A stretch of DNA of 64,000 bases, from assembly GCF_050916235.1 (NCBI RefSeq), contig NZ_CP104854.1, positions 2,976,001 to 3,040,000 on the forward strand, in the 5' to 3' direction. Origin of the DNA: Maridesulfovibrio sp050916235. Its GTDB lineage: Bacteria; Desulfobacterota; Desulfovibrionia; Desulfovibrionales; Desulfovibrionaceae. Within the stretch, counting starts at the first letter, position 1. Each line of letters opens with the position of its first letter. Below the pieces are notes generated by a model. That model was not told the DNA's origin. It did no database searches and was given only the letters and a program-made list of their open reading frames with translations. Made by a program: the position numbers and the translations under genes. This document shows positions 18,950 through 28,102 of the stretch, piece after piece.

Positions 18950-19986
18950 TGACTTACCACCTTCATGCCGTCCTCAACCATGGTGTGTCCGGCTACGATA
19001 AGTTTGTCCCCGGCCTTGAGTCCCTTCAGAACCTGTGCCCGGTCTCCCTCTATGACTCCCAGTTCAATGGTGCGCACACGGGCCACGCCGTTTTCCTCTA
19101 CATAGATGATGCGTTCGCCGCCCTGATTGATGATGGCGTAGAGCGGGGTGGTGATTGCATCGTTTACAGTGCGGCGCAGCAGGGAAACGCGGGCCAGCAT
19201 TCCGGCACGGATTTCACCCCCGGAGTTGTCGGTAAGGATGCGGGTCTCGAAGGTCTTTGAAAACGGGTCCGCCTTGAAGGATATGAAGTCGATGGTGCCT
19301 TCCCAAGTCCTGCCGGGCAGGGCGTCCACGGTGACGGTGACTTTCTGGCCTTTACGGATGTAGGGGATGTCCATTTCCGGTACGTTGACAATTGTCCGGA
19401 TTACGGAAGGCTCGACAATATCCACAACCCTGTCGCCGACGTTGAGCCTTTCCCCGAAATCTATATGACGCTTGTTTACAATGCCGGATATGGGCGCGCG
19501 CACGATACCGTACTCAACATTGACCTGCATTTCCTTGAGCGAGGCTTCGCTCTGTTCCAGTTCGGCCTTGATCTGGTCGTACTCCTCCTGAGCCAGCACT
19601 CCCTTGCTGAGCAGTTCATGGCGGCGGCGAAGCTGTTCGGCCGCGAGTTTGCGGGCTGCCTTGGCCTTGTCGAACTTGGCTCCGCTGGATGCTCCGTCAA
19701 GGCGTGCGATGAGCTGGCCTTCCTTGATCCGGTCGCCTTCCTTCACTCCCAGCCAGATTACAGTCCCGGCTGATTCGGATGAAACCCGGACATCCTTGTC
19801 CGGTTCCGTTGCACCGGGCAGGGTCAGGATGTCCTTGAGGACCACGGGGGTAATTTCAGTTGTCCTGACTCGCACTTCCTTTTCAACCGGAGCCGTTCCG
19901 GCTTCCGATTTCGGGTCCGAGTTGCAGCCGGAGCAGAGCAGGAGGAGCAGTCCCAGGAATATTGCTGTGTGTCTTGTCTTAAACAT
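18946..19986 (-). CDS. RND periplasmic adaptor (membrane fusion protein), lipoprotein
   Basis: A 346-residue adaptor with a lipobox (LLLLCSGCNSD) that would anchor it by lipid to a membrane. The body shows the lipoyl/barrel-sandwich halves (VKEGDRIKEGQLIARLDG and GIVRAPISGIVNKRHIDFGE) around a coiled-coil hairpin rich in K, E and L, then the beta-barrel and membrane-proximal domains. It links the pump at 15821-18949 with an outer-membrane TolC-type channel. It overlaps the TetR gene by 8 bases and the pump by 4 bases, showing a tightly packed operon. Confidence 0.94.
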   Translation of the reverse strand: MFKTRHTAIFLGLLLLLCSGCNSDPKSEAGTAPVEKEVRVRTTEITPVVLKDILTLPGATEPDKDVRVSSESAGTVIWLGVKEGDRIKEGQLIARLDGASSGAKFDKAKAARKLAAEQLRRRHELLSKGVLAQEEYDQIKAELEQSEASLKEMQVNVEYGIVRAPISGIVNKRHIDFGERLNVGDRVVDIVEPSVIRTIVNVPEMDIPYIRKGQKVTVTVDALPGRTWEGTIDFISFKADPFSKTFETRILTDNSGGEIRAGMLARVSLLRRTVNDAITTPLYAIINQGGERIIYVEENGVARVRTIELGVIEGDRAQVLKGLKAGDKLIVAGHTMVEDGMKVVSQ

Positions 19987-20611
19987 GGTATTTGTCCTTG
20001 ATTCCTTTTAAAGAACCCAGAATGAAATTTGTGTAAAAATCTGTCAGAAATTCCAGCTTGTCTTCAGATTCTATTTCCCCTTCGGGATAATGGATGATGG
20101 CCAGAAAATGGTGAACCAGCACCCCGCTTGCGGCCATGCAGGCCTGCTCAAGAATGTGGGAGTCCTCCAGTGGATGCAGTATTTCGCGAACCAGAGGAAA
20201 GAGTACTTTTTCCTCCACAATATCATGGCATTTGAAAAGTTCCGGATCGCAGTCCTCGGACACGTATTCTTCCAGCAGCAACCTTATCTTGCGTTTCCGT
20301 TTTTTTTCGGGATCGTCGAAGATGCACAGGGCACGCAGTTCGTTGTGTACATATATTCTGAGTTTTTCTTTCGGGGACAGTGACAGGAATTGTTCTTCCT
20401 GCGTGGACAAATGGCTCATCATCTCATTCATCCACATGTTCAGGACCTGCAGGTACAGTTTGCGTTTATCCCCGAAATGGTAGTTCACCGCCGCCACGTT
20501 TGCATCAGCTTCGGCGCAGATGTCCCGCACTGTTGCTGCTTTGAACCCTTTAGTGAAAAATTCCTTCCCGGCTGCTTTAAGAATCCGTTTCTTGGTGTTC
20601 TGATCGCTCAT
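19979..20611 (-). CDS. TetR-family repressor (CecR/DUF1956-like) of the RND operon
   Basis: A 210-residue regulator with an N-terminal TetR helix-turn-helix (KRILKAAGKEFFTKGFKAAT, then ICAEADANVAAVNYHFGDKRKLY). The long C-terminal ligand domain is of the DUF1956 kind. The start at 20611 is preferred because GGAG lies 6 bases upstream; an in-frame ATG at 20635 would overlap a likely operator. As first gene of the RND operon it probably represses its own promoter and thereby the pump. Two matching palindromes directly upstream, at 20628 and 20683, are the natural targets. Confidence 0.92.
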   Translation of the reverse strand: MSDQNTKKRILKAAGKEFFTKGFKAATVRDICAEADANVAAVNYHFGDKRKLYLQVLNMWMNEMMSHLSTQEEQFLSLSPKEKLRIYVHNELRALCIFDDPEKKRKRKIRLLLEEYVSEDCDPELFKCHDIVEEKVLFPLVREILHPLEDSHILEQACMAASGVLVHHFLAIIHYPEGEIESEDKLEFLTDFYTNFILGSLKGIKDKYHV

Positions 20612-20627
20612 TGACTCTCCAAACGTA

Positions 20628-20642
20628 TTAAACAATGTTTAA
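20628..20642. promoter_or_regulatory. Candidate TetR operator 1
   Basis: Perfect palindrome TTAAACA-A-TGTTTAA, i.e. TTAAAC-N3-GTTTAA, ending 17 bases before the TetR start codon. The same pattern recurs at 20684-20698, which supports it being a protein-binding site. Confidence 0.7.
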
Positions 20643-20682
20643 ATTCTTGTATGAGAATGATGGGCTGATGGTCAAGCAGTAG

Positions 20683-20699
20683 TTTAAACATCGTTTGAA
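20683..20699. promoter_or_regulatory. Candidate TetR operator 2
   Basis: Near-palindrome TTTAAAC-ATC-GTTTGAA, again TTAAAC-N3-GTTTRA, centred 56 bases from operator 1. Repressor bound at both sites could cover or bridge the operon promoter. The remaining 240 bases to the divergent transporter gene at 20943 show no gene or further repeat. Confidence 0.65.
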
Positions 20700-20942
20700 A
20701 TGATCGATGATATATTGAGATAAGGGGCAGAACCCACCTTTTGTCGGAGGTCTTGAGGGTAAAGAAATGTTAAGACGGCGTTTGGGGCTGAATAGCTGTT
20801 GACCTTGCCGAGTCTCTTGCTCTATGAATATTATTCCTGCCCCAGCGGTATTGTAATTCATGGTTTCGCAGACTAATTCCTGCTTCTACTCTTCTCCCTA
20901 AATCTGTCCTGCTTAGGACGAATTGAATCAAGGTGTGCTTTC

Positions 20943-22106
20943 ATGCCCAATTTCCTTTTTATTACTATGCTGGCCGCATTTCCGGCCTTGTCCACTGACA
21001 TGTATCTTCCGGCCCTGCCTACCATTCAGGCGGAGTGGGGGATAACCCTTGCCTCGGTGAACCTGTCGCTGGTTTTGTTCTTCATACTTTTCAGCACGTT
21101 CATGCTCATTTACGGCCCTCTTTCAGACAAATACGGCCGTAAACCGGTACTTGTAGCAGGGGTGGGGGTCTACGTGCTGGGCTGTATCCTCTGTGCAATG
21201 GCGACAAACATCTGGCTGCTTATCGCAGCCCGTATCATTCAGGCTGCTGGTGCCGCTTCTGCTTCAGCCCTGTCCATGGCTTTGGCCAAGGATCTTTACA
21301 CCGGCAATGAAAGGCAGAAAGTGCTGGCCTACATCGGGGTTATCATACCGTTATGCCCGATGCTTGCTCCCATGCTCGGCAGCATGATGATCGAATATCT
21401 GTCATGGAAATGGATTTTCATCTGTCAGGCCGTGCTTGCTTCGTTAGCCTTTTACGGAACCCTTGCTTTCAAAGAGCCGGAATTCGAGAAGACAAGCGGT
21501 GGAGGCTGGGCTGTCATGTCTCGCTATCTGGTCATATTCCGCAATATGAATTTTACCATTTACTGTCTGGCATTTTCACTTGTAAGCATTGGCTTTTTCG
21601 GCTTTCTGGCCGGTTCGGCTGATATATACATCAGGGAATTCGGGTTGACCGAGCAACAGTACGCCCTGTTTTTCGGGTTCAACGCACTCGGGTTCATGAC
21701 CGGTTCCTACACCTGTTCACGTCTGTGTGTCGGGTATTCTTCAATCTCCATTCTCAAAGCGTCACTGGCCGGTGTTTTAATTTCAGCCACCGGGATATAC
21801 CTTTTCGGAGATACCAGGATCATGTTCGCCATCACCATGCTCATGATGACTTTCTCCATCGGGGTGTCGCGGCCCATCAGCAACCACATGATCCTTGAAA
21901 CAGTTGACCGTGATATCGGCGCCGCATCGGCTCTGCTTACCTTTACCTACTTCATCTTCGGGGCAGTGGCCATGGAGGTCATCTCGCTGGATTGGCATTC
22001 CAAGATAGCGGTCATCGGCAAGATGGGTATTCTCGGCGGTATTGTTCCCCTGTTTGCGCTGCTGCTCCTCGGTCGGAAAAAAGCACGACAGGTGACAGCA
22101 GAGTAG
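20943..22106 (+). CDS. Bcr/CflA family drug-resistance MFS transporter
   Basis: A 387-residue, 12-helix major facilitator protein. The Bcr/CflA signature is at the N-terminus (PALSTDMYLPALPTIQAEW), followed by the MFS loop motif GPLSDKYGRKPVLVAG and the antiporter-type stretch RIIQAAGAASASALSMALAKD. Members export drugs such as bicyclomycin or sulfonamides, or cysteine and dipeptides. It is divergent from the TetR-RND operon, with 331 bases between the two starts, so the same repressor might affect both; the two palindromes lie closer to the TetR side. Confidence 0.92.
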   Translation: MPNFLFITMLAAFPALSTDMYLPALPTIQAEWGITLASVNLSLVLFFILFSTFMLIYGPLSDKYGRKPVLVAGVGVYVLGCILCAMATNIWLLIAARIIQAAGAASASALSMALAKDLYTGNERQKVLAYIGVIIPLCPMLAPMLGSMMIEYLSWKWIFICQAVLASLAFYGTLAFKEPEFEKTSGGGWAVMSRYLVIFRNMNFTIYCLAFSLVSIGFFGFLAGSADIYIREFGLTEQQYALFFGFNALGFMTGSYTCSRLCVGYSSISILKASLAGVLISATGIYLFGDTRIMFAITMLMMTFSIGVSRPISNHMILETVDRDIGAASALLTFTYFIFGAVAMEVISLDWHSKIAVIGKMGILGGIVPLFALLLLGRKKARQVTAE

Positions 22107-22128
22107 TTCAGGATTTTCAGCAGAAAAG

Positions 22129-22175
22129 AAAGGCTGTAACAGCGTACTTGTGGTGCGCTAGTTACAGCCTTTTAT
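22129..22175. terminator. Bidirectional terminator between convergent genes
   Basis: A long stem (AGGCTGTAACAGCG with CGCT-A-GTTACAGCCT) flanked by A-rich bases on the left and T-rich bases on the right. It lies between the MFS gene (plus) and the small monooxygenase gene (minus) and can serve both. Confidence 0.85.
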
Positions 22176-22203
22176 TTTGCGGTGTTGCAGCTTAGATACG
22201 GGC

Positions 22204-22506
22204 TTATTTTTCGGGAATGGAGTCGATGAGTTCAAGCATTTCCATTTCTGCCTCGCCCTGTGTCAGGCCGACGCTTTTTTCTCCGAGAGCCTTGAAGTGG
22301 TCTGTGCTCAGATGGAAGTCGAATGCTGCCTGATCCTTGAATTTTTCTATGAAGCGGAATTTTACGGGATTTCCTTTTACGCGGTGCAGCCTGTATTCCA
22401 GTGCGCCTTCTTCGGTTGCAGTTCCTTTGACCAGACCACGCAGGACTTCTTCGAGTTCTTTGTCCTTTCCTTCAGCGGCAGTTATGGAAGCAGTCAGAAT
22501 TATCAT
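22204..22506 (-). CDS. Antibiotic biosynthesis monooxygenase-domain protein (YgiN-like)
   Basis: A 100-residue single-domain protein with the ABM fold: MIILTASITAAEGKDKELEE at the start, GALEYRLHRVKGNPVKFRF in the middle, and STDHFKALGEK near the end. The EYRLH/FxFIEKFKD pattern and the terminal HxxxxHF-like stretch match small quinol or heme-degrading monooxygenases and related dimers of ferredoxin-like folds. The substrate is not predictable. It is a single gene with its own promoter region to the right. Confidence 0.85.
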   Translation of the reverse strand: MIILTASITAAEGKDKELEEVLRGLVKGTATEEGALEYRLHRVKGNPVKFRFIEKFKDQAAFDFHLSTDHFKALGEKSVGLTQGEAEMEMLELIDSIPEK

Positions 22507-22688
22507 GTTTATTCTCCGTGTTCGTTGTTTATGGGAGTTTTGTTACAGGCGGATAATGGCACAATCAGGGGCCATTGTCGCCTGCTCATATATGCTGTAA
22601 TGGTTTGATCCGGGCGGGTAATCATATTTTAGTATGAACTGTCTTCTGCCCGTTGAACTCCAACCGCAGTACAGGGAGAGAATTTCCA

Positions 22689-23183
22689 ATGGCTGATTGC
22701 ACTTACTACACAAGTTTCGACACTCCTCTATGCGAGGTTGTCATTGCCGGTAACAAGGATGGCCTGTCCTTCCTGCATATGATGACAGGAGAGGAAAAAC
22801 GTTCTTTTGAAATAGGCGGGGACTGGGTAAGAAATGATGCCTTCTTTGTCGATGCAAGGCGTCAGGTTGAAGAATTCCTGCGCGGTGAGCGGACGGAGTT
22901 TGATTTGAAGTTGAATCCTGCCGGGACGGATTTCCAGAAACTGGTCTGGGGTGAACTGCAGAAGATTCCCTGCGGGACAACCTGTTCCTATAAGGAAATC
23001 GCGGAGCGCATAGGCAGTCCGAAGGCTTTCAGGGCAGTTGGCATGGCTAATTCAAGAAATCCGATTCCGTTGATAATTCCCTGTCACAGGGTGGTCGGGG
23101 CAGATGGTAAATTGACCGGTTTCGCTCTGGGGCTGACCATCAAGCGCAGGTTGCTGGAACTTGAAAGAGGGGAATGCGACTGA
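22689..23183 (+). CDS. ogt: Methylated-DNA-protein-cysteine methyltransferase
   Basis: A 164-residue suicide repair enzyme that moves the methyl group of O6-methylguanine to its own cysteine. The active-site motif IPCHRVVGADGKLTGF is intact, and the preceding winged helix reads FQKLVWGELQKIPCGTTCSYKEIAERIG. The start at 22689 follows a strong site GGGAGAG; an upstream ATG at 22653 in frame lacks one. It lacks the Ada regulatory domain, so it is the constitutive Ogt type. It is convergent with the receiver-TPR gene, 10 bases away. Confidence 0.94.
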   Translation: MADCTYYTSFDTPLCEVVIAGNKDGLSFLHMMTGEEKRSFEIGGDWVRNDAFFVDARRQVEEFLRGERTEFDLKLNPAGTDFQKLVWGELQKIPCGTTCSYKEIAERIGSPKAFRAVGMANSRNPIPLIIPCHRVVGADGKLTGFALGLTIKRRLLELERGECD

Positions 23184-23193
23184 CCGCTGACAG

Positions 23194-24285
23194 CTACTCG
23201 CCGTTGTCGATAACCACTTTTTTATCTTTCGGCTCAGATATGAGGCTGTCCACCTTGCTTTGCTCTTTTTCAATGATCTTCATAATCTGCATGTGCAGTG
23301 CCCGGGCAGGTTCAAGACTCGAATCCAGACGCAGCGAAAGCTCGGTATAGTTGAGGGCGCTCTCATAGTCTTTGGCATAAGTGTATGCTCTGGCCATGTT
23401 GTAATACAGGTTGGCATCGTTGGGGGTGAAGGTGCAGGCCTGATGGTAGGCTCGGATTGCCCCGCTGTAGTCCCCTTCCTTTCTGAGCTTGACGCCAAGC
23501 CTGTTGAAGGGGTTTACGGCTTCAGGCTCATTCTGAAGGATCTCGATGAACAGTTCCTTTACACTGTCCAGATTATCCTGAATGGCGTAGATATCGGCGG
23601 CCTTGGTCAGGTATTCCTGATAATTCTCCATGTCGCCCTTGCCCTTGTAGGCATCGGCCATGCCTTTGTAAGCCTCAGCGTACATTTCATTGAGGGCGAT
23701 GGCTTTGTTGAAGGAGATGATGGCCTTGCCGTATTTTTCCTGCGAAAGATAATTGAGGCCTTTTTCGAAATATTCATCGGCCGGATTCTTCTGTGCCTCG
23801 ACCAGTTCCTCCACGATTTCTTCAAAGCCGGTTATGGCTTCATCAAAGCTTCCGTTGGCGACAAGATCCCAGGAAGCACTCAGAAGTTCCTGTTCGATTT
23901 CGTCCGGTGTAGCACTCATGTAGGCGGCGTAAAGGTGCCTTTTCATGGTTTCCATGCTGTAGGGGCGCAGCACGTAGCCTCCGCAGCCTCCGGAAATGGC
24001 AGTAAGTACTGAATCCTTGCGCTGATCGGTTGTGACCATGATAACCGGAAGGGAACGCGATAGGGTCCTCTTCAGCCTTTTAAGGCATTCAGATCCGTTT
24101 GCGTCATGCAGCTCTTCGTCCACCAAAGCGACATCTATTGCATTGGTTTGAAGGTCTATAACGGCTTTTTCCCAAGAAGAATAAACACTTATAGACGAAA
24201 CGCCAAGCCCGACCAGAGCCAGCCTGTCGTTCGAAACGTGTTTCGAGTTGTTGGAAAAAATACCGTATCTTAAACCTTCAAGCAT
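23194..24285 (-). CDS. Degenerate receiver domain fused to TPR repeats
   Basis: A 363-residue cytoplasmic protein. Residues 1-120 have a receiver-like fold with the likely phospho-Asp in DVALVDEELHDANG and a switch threonine in VIMVTTD, but the usual KP pair is RP (GGYVLRPYS) and the N-terminal acidic pair is not evident. The remainder contains five to six tetratricopeptide repeats, for example YLSQEKYGKAIISFNKAIAL and EGDYSGAIRAYHQACTFTPN. Such proteins act as phosphorylation-linked scaffolds; no partner is shown by context. The start at 24285 follows AGGAG; a TTG or ATG further out would extend it by seven residues. Confidence 0.82.
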   Translation of the reverse strand: MLEGLRYGIFSNNSKHVSNDRLALVGLGVSSISVYSSWEKAVIDLQTNAIDVALVDEELHDANGSECLKRLKRTLSRSLPVIMVTTDQRKDSVLTAISGGCGGYVLRPYSMETMKRHLYAAYMSATPDEIEQELLSASWDLVANGSFDEAITGFEEIVEELVEAQKNPADEYFEKGLNYLSQEKYGKAIISFNKAIALNEMYAEAYKGMADAYKGKGDMENYQEYLTKAADIYAIQDNLDSVKELFIEILQNEPEAVNPFNRLGVKLRKEGDYSGAIRAYHQACTFTPNDANLYYNMARAYTYAKDYESALNYTELSLRLDSSLEPARALHMQIMKIIEKEQSKVDSLISEPKDKKVVIDNGE

Positions 24286-24398
24286 TCCCCTCTCCTGAAA
24301 TATCAAATGGTCTCCTGTAACAATACAGGCTCAGAGGTTATGATTCAACCTTAATCCGCCTGATTTGAATTGAATTCTTTATTATAATTGTTCTTGCT

Positions 24399-24436
24399 CG
24401 AAAAAAGGCCGGGCTTCAGTGAATGAAGGCCGGCCC
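24399..24436 (-). terminator. Terminator for the gene at 24484-24867
   Basis: Read on the minus strand, GGCCGG-CTTC pairs with GAAG-CCCGGCC around a short loop and is followed by TTTTTT. It lies 50-85 bases after the stop codon of the small unknown gene and upstream of the receiver-TPR gene. Confidence 0.75.
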
Positions 24437-24483
24437 GATGCTTTTATTCCGGATCAGTCGGGAATCCGCATGGGCAATTCTGA

Positions 24484-24867
24484 TCAGCCCAGCGTTACCT
24501 GCAGGGGAATAACATGGAGTTCCCTGCTTTTTTCCTGTGTCCTGCCCAGTTGCCAGTCTACGCTTTCAGTTCTGCCGACAGCTTCTCCTACTTTCTGGGC
24601 CAGTCCCTTGATGTTGATTATGGGGTGGCGGGAAAAAACCTGCGGCAGGCCGTAGGTAAGGTTGCAGGCAAGGCAGCATCCGGGTCTTTGTTTGAGCTGC
24701 AGCTCAAAGTTGACGGTGTCACCGTTGTCTCCGGTGTAAACAAGGGAAATATCGTAGCTTCCTTCTTCAGCATCACCGAACAGTGCTTCAAAAAAGTCGT
24801 TAGTTCTGTCTGCCGGGAAAAGTTCCGCAAGCATTTCCTGATTGAAAATGTCCGTATACCGGGCCAT
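24484..24867 (-). CDS. Conserved-looking small protein of unknown function
   Basis: A 127-residue soluble acidic protein that I cannot assign to a named family. It begins MARYTDIFNQEMLAELFPAD with a good ribosome site (GGAG) and continues with DFFEALFGDAEEGSYDISL, then a strand-rich part that includes PGCCLACNLTYGLPQVF, where three cysteines could bind a metal. Its ribosome site, codon use and own terminator support it as a real gene. It lies between two signalling genes but shows no domain linking it to them. Confidence 0.75.
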   Translation of the reverse strand: MARYTDIFNQEMLAELFPADRTNDFFEALFGDAEEGSYDISLVYTGDNGDTVNFELQLKQRPGCCLACNLTYGLPQVFSRHPIINIKGLAQKVGEAVGRTESVDWQLGRTQEKSRELHVIPLQVTLG

Positions 24868-24945
24868 ATATGCACTCCGCTGCGTTCTGTTTTAGTTAAG
24901 GGCTTTTTTTGTCGCCGAAAGGATTAAATGCCTTTGAAACAGAGG

Positions 24946-27903
24946 TTATGTCAATAGTTTAGCGGTTTCGGAGGCAGCAAATACTTCTCCCAGAGTTCTT
25001 TCAAGCAATGCCCACTCAAAGGGTTTGCTTATATATCCGTCCATGCCTGCGTCTTCCGCAGTCCTGCGATTCCTGTCATGTGCATGGGCGGAAAGGGCAA
25101 TTATCGGGATGTTTCTGAATTCCATGTAGGCATCATCGTTCCTGATCAATCTGGTTGTTTCAAGGCCGTCCATGACCGGCATTTGTATGTCCATGAGGAT
25201 CATGTCCAATTGTTCCGTTCCCAGTCGGTTCAGGCAGTCCTGACCGTTTTCCGCACAGATGATATGGTGTCCCATTTTTTCAAGTATCCGGCAGGCCATC
25301 ATCCTGTTTACCCGTTCGTCCTCGACCAGCATGATCCTGAGCGGCGGCGGTGTGATTATTCTTCGGGATGTGTACCTCTGGCTGATTTTCTCATCGGTTC
25401 GTTCCAGCGGCAGAGCGACGTTCACAGTTGTCCCCATACCGAGGGAACTTTCAACGTTGATTGTTCCGCCCATGAGGGAGATCAGCCGTTTTACTATGGA
25501 CAGGCCAAGACCTGCTCCTTTGAACCTGCGCGATAATGAACCGTCGACCTGGGTGAACGAATCGAAAATCGACTCAATCTTGTCCGCCGGGATTCCTACT
25601 CCGGTATCAGTCACCCGGAAATGCAGTGTCGGCTTTTGAGCCCCGGTGTCTTCTGAAATTGTGATTTCAAGGCTTACGGAGCCGGAATCCGTGAATTTGA
25701 TGGCATTGCCCAGAATATTGAAAAGAATCTGTCTGATACGCCCCTCGTCACCGATATACCATCCTTCAGCGTGCTGGCTCATGGAACAGTCAAGGTTCAG
25801 TTGTTTTTCTCTGGCCTGCATTTCGAAAAGACTCATGCATTCATCCTTCAGGCAGTCCAGCGTAAAGGGACCCTCTATAAGATCCAGTGTTCCGACTTCC
25901 ATTTTGGAAAGGTCCAGAATATCATCAAGCATGCGCAGCAGGTTGCGTGAAGAGTGCAATGCCACGTTTACGCAGTTCCTGTCCTCCTCATTGATGGATG
26001 AGCGCTGCAGGAGCTGCAGCATGCCCATCACTCCGTTCAGCGGGGTACGGATTTCATGACTGATGTTGGCAAGAAATTCATCCTTGGCCTTGTTGGCGGC
26101 AACTGCTTCCTCTTTGGCTTTGGACAGTTCCCGTTCATTTCGCAGTCTGTCGGTTATGTCGTGGACAATGGAGATAAGTTTCGTCTGCCCCTTGAATTGG
26201 AATGGGCCTGAGAAAACTTCCACATCTCTGATTGCTCCATTGGATATTTTGTGCTTGAAGATGAAGCTTTTCTGGTTGCGTTCTTTTGCCCGGCGCATTG
26301 CCGCATCCACTTCGTCGGGCGCCAGAGTGTTGAGGCTGTGTACGGATATGCTGCGCAGCTCGTCGCGTGAAAGTCCGTACATGTTCTCTGCTGCCCGGTT
26401 CGTATCGAGAATATTTCCTGTCATGGGGTCGATGATGAACATGACAGAGTGGTTGTTTTCAAACAGGGCACGAAACTGGGCTTCACTTTCCTTAATGGCG
26501 GAGTCGTATTTTTTCCTTTCAATTGCTATTGCAAGCTGGTCGGAGCAGGCTGCAAAAAGTTGGATATCCTCTTCCGAATAATTTCGAGGGTTGTCGTATT
26601 CCTGAATCTGGAGAACGCCGATTGGCTTGCCGCGCACTTTCATGGGAACGCCCAGCCAAACTTCTGGCATCGGCCCGTCAATCTCAATCCTGTTTTCCTT
26701 CTGCATGCCAACAAGCTCGTCCCTTGTGTGGAGAATGATTCTGTTTTCCCGTACAGGCAGCAGGGACAGACATTTATTGTCAGGATCGTTGATGTTGAAG
26801 ACAGTAGGGCAACTGGATGCTTTCTTGTCAATGCAATATTCAAAAACAAGCTGGTTGCGTTCCTCGTCTATGAGGGCAACGTAGAAATTCTCGGCCTGAA
26901 GCTCTTTGATCATTATCTGGTGAATGGATTTGAGCAGGCTTTCAATTCCATCCGAAGACTGGGAATGGCTTATGATTTCGTACAGCACGGAACGAACGTG
27001 GAGCGAGTGTTCCAGTTCCCGCTCCTTCATCAGGAAATTGCTCAGGTTCTCGGCATATACTGCAAGTCTCGTGACTTTGTTGTCCTCTTTGATCGGGTGG
27101 ACGGTATGGAATATATGACATCCATCCCTTTTATCCCTGTATTGTATTCTTTGTCCGGATGTAACCGCCCGGTTTATATTTTTCCGCCTTGAATTAGCCA
27201 GTTCTTCAGGAAGATAGTCGTATAAATTCGTCCCGACCATGGCTTTGGGAGACGATTTCAGTACCGAAGCAACGGTTTCGTTGGCGTATAAGATAGTCCC
27301 TTCAGGCGTGATCATGAAAATAGACTGATTGCTGGCATCAATCAGTCCCCGGAGGCTTTTTTCGGCTCTCCAGGCCTTTGCTTCAGCTTCTTCTTTTTCC
27401 TCAATCTGCTTCAGGAGGTTGGCGTTGATTTCTTTTATGGCAGAGGTCTGTTCAGCAACTTCGTGCTCCAGAAGGCTGCGGTATTCTTCCTGATCTTTTT
27501 CTGTCTGCTTACGGGTTGTGATGTCTCGGCATATGGCCAGAACCATGGGCTTCCCATCATACTCAAGCCTCTTCGCATTGATTTCTACCGGTATGCAGGT
27601 GCCGTTCTTTGCGAGGTGGCATGTTTCAAACAGGACTGCCCCATCGCAATATCTTGAATTTACAGGAGTACTGCAGGCCATAGACTTAGGTCCGTCAAGA
27701 TCCATGACGGTCATTGCGAGCATTTCCTCTCTGGTATAGCCAAGCCTGAGGCAGGTTGCCCTGTTCACATCCCTGATCAGTCCTCTGCTGCCGTCAGGCA
27801 TGATTTCATACATGATTACGGCATCTTCTATGGCGTCGAAAAGCATGCGAAATTTTGCTTCGCTCTGGGATAATGCCTGTTTCAGTTCTAAGGAATCATG
27901 CAT
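24946..27903 (-). CDS. Soluble hybrid histidine kinase (PAS-PAS-GAF-PAS-HisKA-HATPase-REC)
   Basis: A 985-residue protein without membrane helices, so it senses inside the cell. It has two PAS domains (AKFRMLFDAIEDAVIMYEI; LRGLIDASNQSIFMITPEG), a GAF domain around residues 310-470 (YEIISHSQSSDGIESLLKSI), a third PAS (QFRALFENNHSVMFIIDPM), HisKA with phospho-acceptor near His616 (ISHEIRTPLNG), an ATPase with GAGLGLSIVKRL and a receiver with phospho-Asp near 905 (LMDIQMPVMDG). The start is ATG 27903, with an in-frame TTG two codons earlier. Its catalytic and receiver parts resemble the membrane kinase at 3102-5753, suggesting duplication with sensor exchange. Confidence 0.93.
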   Translation of the reverse strand: MHDSLELKQALSQSEAKFRMLFDAIEDAVIMYEIMPDGSRGLIRDVNRATCLRLGYTREEMLAMTVMDLDGPKSMACSTPVNSRYCDGAVLFETCHLAKNGTCIPVEINAKRLEYDGKPMVLAICRDITTRKQTEKDQEEYRSLLEHEVAEQTSAIKEINANLLKQIEEKEEAEAKAWRAEKSLRGLIDASNQSIFMITPEGTILYANETVASVLKSSPKAMVGTNLYDYLPEELANSRRKNINRAVTSGQRIQYRDKRDGCHIFHTVHPIKEDNKVTRLAVYAENLSNFLMKERELEHSLHVRSVLYEIISHSQSSDGIESLLKSIHQIMIKELQAENFYVALIDEERNQLVFEYCIDKKASSCPTVFNINDPDNKCLSLLPVRENRIILHTRDELVGMQKENRIEIDGPMPEVWLGVPMKVRGKPIGVLQIQEYDNPRNYSEEDIQLFAACSDQLAIAIERKKYDSAIKESEAQFRALFENNHSVMFIIDPMTGNILDTNRAAENMYGLSRDELRSISVHSLNTLAPDEVDAAMRRAKERNQKSFIFKHKISNGAIRDVEVFSGPFQFKGQTKLISIVHDITDRLRNERELSKAKEEAVAANKAKDEFLANISHEIRTPLNGVMGMLQLLQRSSINEEDRNCVNVALHSSRNLLRMLDDILDLSKMEVGTLDLIEGPFTLDCLKDECMSLFEMQAREKQLNLDCSMSQHAEGWYIGDEGRIRQILFNILGNAIKFTDSGSVSLEITISEDTGAQKPTLHFRVTDTGVGIPADKIESIFDSFTQVDGSLSRRFKGAGLGLSIVKRLISLMGGTINVESSLGMGTTVNVALPLERTDEKISQRYTSRRIITPPPLRIMLVEDERVNRMMACRILEKMGHHIICAENGQDCLNRLGTEQLDMILMDIQMPVMDGLETTRLIRNDDAYMEFRNIPIIALSAHAHDRNRRTAEDAGMDGYISKPFEWALLERTLGEVFAASETAKLLT

Positions 27904-28102
27904 GGCCAACCCGGTCCGATATTAGATGTTATTATGATTTATCCTAAACCAGCCGGGTTTTATTATCCATTGTAAATTTAAAAAAAAGTGTACAAATGGC
28001 AAAGGGGGCGTTTACATTGGAAAATTGAAAGAATTATGGTTGTTCAGGGAATTTTGGTGTAACCTGAATACGTTCAGATCAGAATGAGAAAGAGGTTTTG
28101 CC

